A stretch of 64,000 nucleotides of DNA from Malania oleifera (lineage: Eukaryota > Streptophyta > Magnoliopsida > Santalales > Ximeniaceae), in contig NC_080423.1 of NCBI RefSeq assembly GCF_029873635.1, forward strand, positions 88,891,191 through 88,955,190. Reading direction: 5' to 3'. How positions within the stretch are numbered: the first letter of the stretch is position 1; each line of letters starts with the position of its first letter. The position numbers were made by a program, and so were the translations under genes. Shown piece after piece: positions 57,530 to 64,000 of this stretch. The notes beneath the pieces are model-generated. The model did no database searches, had not been told where the DNA came from, and was given only the letters and a program-made list of their open reading frames with translations.

Positions 57530-57790
57530 CCATTTTATTTCACCAATGAATCCTTTGGACCCCCGGTGTGGCACCAAAACCACGGAGTGGTGACTTTCCC
57601 CCCTGATGCACCTCCCGGGTTAATCTAAATGCAATCATAGTTTCCATCAGCTAGTTGGACGTTCGGCCATCTTGCCTAGAAAGGCATCAACAGGGGTACA
57701 TTTATTGGGGATCGAATTCTCGATGCTCCTACTTGATTGCCGGCTTCTTTCCACCCTGCCTTGCCCGTAGGGACGATAAACATTTATATT
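57530..57790 (-). repeat. SINE-like repeat, copy 3 (longest)
   Basis: On the minus strand it runs from CGTCCCTACGGGCAAGGCAG through a B-box-like AATTCGATCCCC (57718-57707), GGCCGAACGTCCAACTAGC and GGTTTTGGTGCCACACCGGG to GGTCCAAAGGATTCATTGG and an A-rich end. It matches copies 1 and 2 over the last ~120 bp and extends further 5'. Confidence 0.6.
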
Positions 57791-59177
57791 GAATCAACTT
57801 CAAGTTTGATGGAGGATGTTTATGAATAGACTATCATGCCCAACACTTTGTAAATATAAATCACAAACAATGATTAATTACATGGTGATGGAAGAATTAT
57901 AAATTCTCATGATCAAAACCTAGCAAAGTAATGAATTGAAATCTTAAAATAAAATCATAGTATCCGAACAGCCCATGACAGTGATATCTCACATTGAATA
58001 ACTCATTATATTATTTTGCCCTGCGTGAATCGGGGTGAGTATGCAGATGGAAGAAGGCCATGTCGACATTCGTGGGCTGACGATGTTTTAGAACATGCTT
58101 TGGTTATAATTTTCAATACCTTAATAAGACTTGGCTGCCAAAGGTTGACCAAATCAATTGGTCATGCTAGCTCCTCACAGCGCACAACACCTTGTCACCT
58201 TGTTTGTTCTGGAAACTCTAAACCTCCATCTTCAATTTTGTGAATAATGTAAATATTATAATCCATCACAGTTCAAAAGTTGACTGCGTTTCCGATAAAG
58301 TTGGGGGCCTTGGCACATTCGACCCTTTATTTGTTTCCCATATATATATATATATATATATTTTAATCATGAAATTTCAAACTTCAAGATTTGTGTCTCC
58401 AGTTATAACAACATTGATTGTTGCTTGAACTTGTTCATTTAATTATTTATAATTATGGTGTTTTGGTCATGAAATTTCAAACTTGTATTTTGGTCCGGCG
58501 CCTTAGCAATTCAAATTTTTGTTTTTTTAAGATATTTATTTTAAAAACACGTTTTGCTCTTTAAACCTTTTACTTTGTAACTTTAAAATTAATTTTTCAA
58601 GATCTTAAGAATAAGTCTCTAGGTCTTTGATTATTCTTAAAGAACTTCAATTCATTCATATTGACTTTAAATTTGAAGTACTTACATAAGATTTCCCTAA
58701 AACTCTAACTCTAAAACTTTTAACTCTTGAAGACTTTATGTATATCCTTACTTTGAATCCATCTTGTCTCGAACTTTAACATTCTTTGTGCTTTTATATA
58801 ATTTGACAAGCTTTTATTTGTTGAGCTTTCTATAGATCACTTGATTTGGATGTAACGTTTCAATGTGATCATATGATGTAGGCTTTTTAACATACTCTTG
58901 ATTACTTCATCTTGAGCTTTTAAGATTTGTTTCTTGAAACATCACAACTTGAACCAAAGCATGTTAAATTCCCTAGATCTGTTATTATCAAAATAAGAGT
59001 TGTAAGTCTTGTTAAACCGACGTATATATATATATGCGATACAGAAATAAAACCGTCCATTAAGGCAGTATAAATATAAAAAAATATGTCAGTCGATTAA
59101 AGTCTTATAAATTAAATTAGAATTAAAGAAATAACTCGGTTGGTTAGAGTCTCATACTGATAACGTGTTCAAAATGA
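57791..59177. other. AT-rich intergenic region, possible copia leader at right
   Basis: No gene recognised. The frame 58016-58243 has no family resemblance. A TA-run lies at 58342-58362. At 59145-59168, minus strand, AACACGTTATCAGTATGAGA resembles a diverged copia primer site next to the LTR at 59178. Confidence 0.45.
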
Positions 59178-59646
59178 TGTAAGAATTAATAATAAAATAA
59201 ATAGAGGTGAACAGAAAAATAAATGAAAACAAGACAGAAATTTTACGTCGTTCGGATATACCTACTCCATAGGTGGATTGAATCAAAGTTTCGCTATTTC
59301 AGGAGGAATTACAATATGATAGGAATATGGTCTTATACAAAATATCTCTCCTTCTCTTTATCCCTTCTTCACTTTAACTCTCCTCTTTTCTTATCCTCAC
59401 TCTATGTCTACTTACATGAAAGAATCAAATGTGTGTCCCAAGTGAGAAAGGGAGGGTGTCGTTTTATAGGACAATATGGATAGTTAAGCATTTATTGGGG
59501 AGAAAATTTAAGGGGTGAAAGATGGGACGACCTAAACTTTATTAGTACAAACATATGAGGCAGGTTCACATGGGACATGAATTAGTGCAGATATATGGGG
59601 CAAGTTCATAGTTGACATGGGGGACATCCACCTATATTTCATAACA
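59178..59646 (-). mobile_element. Copia-H LTR
   Basis: On the minus strand TGTTATGAAATATAGGTGGA (59646) to TTAATTCTTACA (59178), 469 bp, with a TATA box TCCTATAAAACG near 59472-59461 and the copia U5-type ATACCTACTCC/TCCGAACGACGTAAAA segment (about 59270-59240). A primer-like ACGTTATCAGTATGAG follows. No coding region of the element is visible. Confidence 0.6.
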
Positions 59647-60102
59647 TTCTAATATTTTTTCATGATTATATATAATAAGAATTTAACAAAAACTTTATCA
59701 CAAGGAAAACTCTTTCTAAGTTTCCTATCAACTTGCTGTCGTAGAGGGTATTGAGTGAGTCTGAGTAGGTGTAAGTTCTTGGTCCATAGGATGTGTCTTA
59801 GGGTTTTATGTTGGGTTTAGAATTCCATGAATGGCACTATAAGTTATGCTACACCATGTGGTACTCTCAAGGGAGAGGTTGGAATGTTTATCCGTTATGT
59901 GTGTTGGACTTTCCATTGGATGGTGTTATACTGATTAGGCTATTAAAGAATACTAAAATTTTATTTGTCTATTTCAAGGTGAGTAGAATGCCACTGTTAC
60001 AATAGTTACAGCATATGAATGTTTAGTGGCACACACACATTTAATTATATCAAGTTTGTGTTGTCGGGCAATAACAAGTTGTGGCGAATGCGATATTTAT
60101 AC
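59647..60102. other. Intergenic region
   Basis: No gene or repeat recognised. Confidence 0.4.
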
Positions 60103-60818
60103 TGTAAACACCCCATTTTGTCCGAGGCCTAATGTAACAAAAAAAACACACTTATTTTTGTTTATTATTTCATACAAATACAACAAAGAATACAAAATAA
60201 AATACAAAAAAAGGTTGGGGATACAACAAAAAAATACAGAATACATGGGAAATATAGTAAGAATAGATAATACAGAGAAATACAAGGAAATACAAGTGAT
60301 ACAAAAAAGAAAAAATATAAACAAGGAATATTTGGATCGTCCCGAAATGCCCCTGCTGACACTTGCACACATGCACAAAGAGAAAAAGTCAAGGAAAATC
60401 ACCAATGAAAGTGAGGATTTTCTTTCTTAAATTAGTTGATTCTAAAATCAAATTGAATGATTTGTTTCTCAACATTGAGGGATTTGCAATAAAGAAAGGT
60501 GATTTGTTCCCTAATCCAATTGCTTGGCTGGAAACTCATATGGAATGAAATCGGCAAAGAAAATCCAATTCCAATGATCCTTGAGCTAGAATAAGAATTT
60601 TCTGTAGGAAGAAAAGCACACACATGGGAAGGTAGGTAATTTGCAAATAAGCAATTGGAAAAGGGTTGATTTATTGCCTAAAAGGATTTGATTTGATTTT
60701 AATGATAGTTGAGGCCCTAACCCTATAAATAAGTGCCTCCACAAGAGGAGAAAACATGAAGCGATTGAGAGACACAGAGAAGATCAAAGAAAAAAATTGA
60801 GTGGTCATACACCTAGGC
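60103..60818 (+). mobile_element. Gypsy-D: probable Tat-type LTR, left part
   Basis: Begins TGTAAACACCCCATTTTGTC, close to the TGTAGACACCC start of Gypsy-C. It contains a TATA box, CCCTATAAATAAGTGCC, at 60721-60737 and a purine-rich leader. It is interrupted at 60818 by the Copia-I solo LTR. The continuation probably starts at 61439, with no clear end seen. Confidence 0.5.
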
Positions 60819-61438
60819 TGTTGTGTATAAAATCGGATTGCACTGTGGAATATCAATGCAACAATCAATGAGGAACCAAATATGGAACACACTCACGTAG
60901 TATATATGGAAGCAAATTAAAATCAACACAAGAACACAAAGAATTATGTAGTTCAACAATGCCTACATCCACGGGAACAATTGGGAAAGTTTCACTATCT
61001 TGGTGTAAAGAAACACAATACAATGATCTTCTTACAATGAGAATACACTCAGAACGATGCATTTATAAACACTATGAAAGTTTCCCTCCAAACACCTAAC
61101 CACACTAACATTTAAATTCAAAATTTGAAATCAACGCTAGTCTCCTGAGCGAATCCGTCACGGTTTCAGCAAACCGTCGACATTTTATGGTCAAACCGTC
61201 AACAGTTTATGGTCAAACTATCAACGAAAAGATACTGAGATCAAACCGTCTCTGCATATTCAGTCAATCGTCAAAAGAACCTTCAACGGATAAAAGTTGA
61301 GAGCAAGTTTTCTGAAATTTAACCAAACCATCAACAGTTAGAGCAAAAGATGAACAGTTTCCCCTAGTACTGATTCTATTATGCTTTTCTTCCTTGTGTA
61401 AACTATCCACTCAAAGATATGAGCCATAAAACACAACA
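60819..61438 (-). mobile_element. Copia-I solo LTR
   Basis: On the minus strand TGTTGTGTTTTATGGCTC (61438) to TTTTATACACAACA (60819), 620 bp. It has an array of AACCGTCAACGGTT-type motifs (61345-61154), a TATA box TTTATAAATG (61070-61061) and the copia R/U5 block CCCGTGGATGTAGGCATTG (60982-60964) with ACTACATAATTC. A clean target duplication was not found: left TAGGC and right CAAGC differ at two positions. Confidence 0.7.
61154..61345. promoter_or_regulatory. AACCGTCGAC/AACCGTCAAC array in Copia-I LTR
   Basis: About eight sites in 190 bp: AAACCGTCGAC (61171), AAACCGTCAACAGTTT, AAACTATCAACG, AAACCGTC, CAATCGTCAA, CTTCAACGG and AAACCATCAACAGTT. The motif overlaps MYB-type AACNG cores. It sits about 85 bp upstream of the TATA box, as in the other LTRs. 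Confidence 0.6.
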
Positions 61439-61800
61439 CAAGCATTCCTTTAAGGAGAGATACATATGCTAAGAGGGTGTAGTAAGGAATATTGGGGATT
61501 GCGGATTGAGAGAAGGGAGAAGGGCAGGTCGAGCTGTTCCTGAAGAAAACACAGGGCTTAGACTACCAAAGGGCTAAAGAATAGAGAGTCCCCTATGGCG
61601 AAAAGGTTCTCAATGGCACAAAGTAGAAGTAGAGAAGAGTCAGAAAGCTTGGATAAAAAGAATAGGAGGAGTAGTGGAAGACCTGAGGTTAGTATTTCAT
61701 CATGTATTGGTAGATTGCTTTGCTTCCATATCATTAATTCAGCCATGTACTAGTTTTGGCAAACCAAACCGAAAGCCAAAGTACTTTTTTTTTTTTTGAA
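61439..61800. other. Possible Gypsy-D remainder
   Basis: Purine-rich leader-like sequence with no gene. The antisense frame 61558-61746 is unsupported. Confidence 0.35.
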
Positions 61801-61809
61801 TAAAGAAAA

Positions 61810-62130
61810 ACCCCAAGTCCACAATTTTAAAACCCTCCACCCACGGTGTTAAAATACCTATGCCTAGAGTCCACTGTTTAAAAAGCCCAAAGGCCCATTA
61901 TTTTATTTTATTTTTTTAAAAAAGGCCCCAGCCCATTGTGTTAAAGGTCCAGAAGCCAACTATTTAAAAAGGTCAATACTCGAGAGTCCACCATTTTAAA
62001 AGACCAGAGCTCATGTTTTTAAAAGCCCCCAAGCCCGGTTTTGTAAAAAAATTGAGAGTCCGCTGTTTTAAAAAATCGAGAGCCCACTAGTTTGAAAAGA
62101 CCATGACCCACCATTTAAAGAAAAAATAAA
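61810..62130. repeat. Degenerate ~30-35 bp minisatellite
   Basis: About nine loosely repeated units of the type AAAAGGCCCAGAGCCCACTG-TTTT, with the word GAGAGTCC or AGCCCA recurring every 30-35 bp. Confidence 0.65.
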
Positions 62131-62372
62131 AAATAAAAAACACAACCCAGAAGCCCATTAAATATTTAATCATATATTAAACCGAAAACAAAAAAAAAAA
62201 AGTTGTGGGTGGACAAACATTTATAAACCAACTTCAAATTAAAGAAGAAAAAAAAACACAACCCAAAAGGCCATTAAATACTAATCATATATTAAACCAA
62301 AAAAAAAAAAGTTGTGGGTGGAAAAACATTTATAAACCAACTTCAAATTTGATGGACAATGTTTATGAATAG
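62131..62372. repeat. ~116-bp tandem duplication
   Basis: Two copies of a unit starting CACAACCC(A)AAAGCCCATTA at 62141 and 62257 and ending ACATTTATAAACCAACTTCA. The last ~60 bp also match 57783-57845, so this segment exists at two places. Confidence 0.75.
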
Positions 62373-62805
62373 TGATACGCCCAAAATAATCTAGCCAATG
62401 AGGGCAGATCAACGCCTAACTCGCACCTTCTCTGGGTCTGACATCCTGATGAGAGATCAGCTCCAACTCAATAAAGAGGAGGAGAGATCCACGCCAATAG
62501 CTTTAATAGCCAAGTAATAGGTGCACGCACTTATGGCTGGGGAGCGATTCAAGCCCCCGCGCAATAAATTCGAGCCAACCTACAGTCAACTCGAACCCCT
62601 ATAAGAAGGGATCTGGAGAGAAGGCCAAGGTAAGTCACAAAACATTATTCTACTGTTGCGTTTAACCTCTCTAAAAGCATTTCTCTTACTTAGGCATCGG
62701 AGTGATCCCCCAGAGTACACACCGGGTCCTCCAAGCCTTTCTTTTCTTCCCCTTTCAGGTCAACAGGTGTCGAAGGAGCATCCCTGCTATTTTTACCCCG
62801 CAACA
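62373..62805 (+). mobile_element. Gypsy-E 5' LTR (Tat lineage)
   Basis: Ends at TACCCCGCAACA (62805), directly before the primer site. The start at TGATACGCCC (62373) is uncertain, since similarity to 57.8 kb may continue a few bases past it. TATA-like CCCTATAAGAAGG at 62597. Confidence 0.65.
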
Positions 62806-62806
62806 G

Positions 62807-62824
62807 TTGGCGCCGTCTGTGGGA
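62807..62824 (+). other. Gypsy-E primer-binding site
   Basis: TTGGCGCCGTCTGTGGGA, the primer-site form common in plant Tat/Athila-group gypsy elements, one base after the LTR end. Confidence 0.8.
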
Positions 62825-62877
62825 ACCTGCTTTTAGGAGGCGATCATATCTTGCTCTCCACTCTCGACATCCCAGCA

Positions 62878-64000
62878 ATGCCGACCTCACACAGTTCTAC
62901 CTCCATCCCTGCTACAAAAGAACCATCCCAGTCCATCCAATCCATGTCCGCAGAGTCATCGAGTGTCAGCAGGGAGGAGTTCCTCGCTATCCAAAAGGAA
63001 ATGAAGGACATGCTCAACCAACTCTTACAACAAAAGAGTCAAGAAGGGCACGTCCTCCACCAACCGCAAGAGAACCCCAGCACAGACAAGCTAGCTAACA
63101 AACCAGTGGAGAACGAGGAGAAAACCTACCCTAACAAGAAAGTAGAAGATGCAAACAGCGTGGACGTCAACCAACAAAGATCCACGGAGCTCGAAGAAAG
63201 AATCAAGAAGATAGATCGTATAGAGAAGATGATGAAAGAGGGTAGAACCAAACCCTACTATGGGGAAGCATCCCTAAGGTCCTCGGAGTCGCCATTCAAC
63301 AAAGAAATCATGGAGGCTCCATTGCCCAGTAGATTCAAGATGCCCACCTTTGAAAGGTATGAAGGTTTTTCCGACCCAATTGATCACCTGGATAATTTTA
63401 AAATGTTGATGCTGTTGGAAGGGGCTCCAGACGCCATTATGTGTCGAGCTTTTGCAACCACCCTTAAGGGTACTTCCAGAGACTAGTATCGAACTCTTCG
63501 ACCAGGATCCATTGGTTCCTTCCAAGAGATGGAACAAATGTTCACCGGCCACTTCCTTAGTAGCCGGAGAGTTGCTAAAACAACGAGCCATCTCATGAGT
63601 ATGGCGCAAGGGGTAGCAGGAGACTCTAAAGAACTTCATGCATCGATTTAACACGGCAACCCTAGAAATCCACAACTTAGACGTGGGGGTGGCTTTGGCA
63701 ACCTTGACAACAGCTCTCCAACCTAGAAGCTTCTTATACTCCCTAGGAAAAAAACCGCTGGTGGATATGGGGGAGCTAATGATCCGAGCAGAGAAATACA
63801 TCAACCTAGAGGAGATGATGGATACGAGAGGAAGTTGCATAGAGCGGAAAAGGAAAAACAATAACATAGAATCAGGAGACTCCTATAGATCCGTAAAAAG
63901 GCATGATACTAGTGCGCTGCACCCGGGCTCAAAGATGAGAGGACAGCACAACAAGTTCTCCACCTACACACCCCTGAATGTACGGCGCTTGGAGTTACTG
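62878..64000 (+). pseudogene. Gypsy-E gag (Tat lineage; broken, runs off window)
   Basis: Likely start ATG at 62878 (MPTSHSSTSIP), as it is the first Met after the primer site; the open frame extends upstream through the LTR. An acidic/polar N-terminal linker is followed by the Tat gag core: PFNKEIMEAPLPSRFKMPTF, YEGFSDPIDHLDNFKMLMLL, DAIMCRAFATTLKGTSRD, then TAG (63484) where Trp is expected, YRTLRPGSIGSFQEMEQMF and ASRRVAKTTSHL-like sequence. A frame change near 63625 lets the frame continue as NFMHRFNTATLEIHNLDVGV, SLGKKPLVDMGELMIRAEKY and YTPLNV to the window end. Gag would form the particle. One stop and one frameshift inactivate this copy. Confidence 0.85.

Noticed and set aside
58016..58243. 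Open frame MPCVNRGEYADGRR
   Set aside because: No recognisable domain or neighbours; consistent with a chance frame.
60026..60430. Open frames on both strands at 60.0-60.4 kb
   Set aside because: Low-complexity A/T-rich DNA inside a probable LTR; overlapping frames on both strands with runs of Phe, Ile, Lys or Tyr.

Overview
This is a window of eudicot plant nuclear DNA, dominated by LTR retrotransposons. It is AT-rich, holds many decayed Ty1/copia and Ty3/gypsy elements, SINE-like repeats and AT microsatellites, and contains one credible host gene. That gene is a four-exon gene at 27.2-29.6 kb encoding a small bHLH-like protein with an ACT-like C-terminal domain. I cannot name the species.

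Layout. 1-1.4 kb: minus-strand copia fragment (Copia-A: gag start, primer site, part of the LTR). 1.57-24.7 kb: a nest four layers deep. Copia-B (1.57-6.12 kb) has a gypsy LTR (Gypsy-A, from 6123) in its 3' LTR. Gypsy-A is split by Copia-C (7999-24328). Copia-C's reverse transcriptase is split by a complete chromodomain gypsy (Gypsy-B, 11108-20576) with two ~2.1 kb LTRs and a CCTAG target duplication. 24.7-30.4 kb: the host gene and its flanks. 30.4-39.5 kb: Copia-D, cut by Copia-E (5' LTR 33823-35648), which itself ends just before the RT catalytic motif. 39.5-45.4 kb: AT-rich intergenic DNA with an inverted SINE-like pair. 45.4-55.8 kb: Copia-F, split by an antisense solo LTR (48452-53950, TSD CCTAG), itself split by a 3.25 kb Tat-type solo-LTR-like insertion (48577-51829, TSD CTGAT). 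55.8-62.4 kb: intergenic DNA with SINE-like copies, further LTRs (59178-59646, 60103 onward, 60819-61438) and minisatellites. 62.4-64 kb: start of a Tat-lineage gypsy element that runs off the window.

Most transposon reading frames carry stops and frameshifts. Many stops look like CAG to TAG or TGG to TAG/TGA changes, as expected from deamination of methylated cytosine. None of the elements looks able to move on its own.

The most unusual signal is shared between unrelated LTR families: arrays of short palindromes centred on GTCGAC (or its decayed forms), placed just upstream of the putative TATA box in each LTR. In two copia LTRs a perfect match to the plant mitosis-specific activator consensus (CCCAACGGTCA) lies between array and TATA box. 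This suggests a common promoter design, but it is untested.
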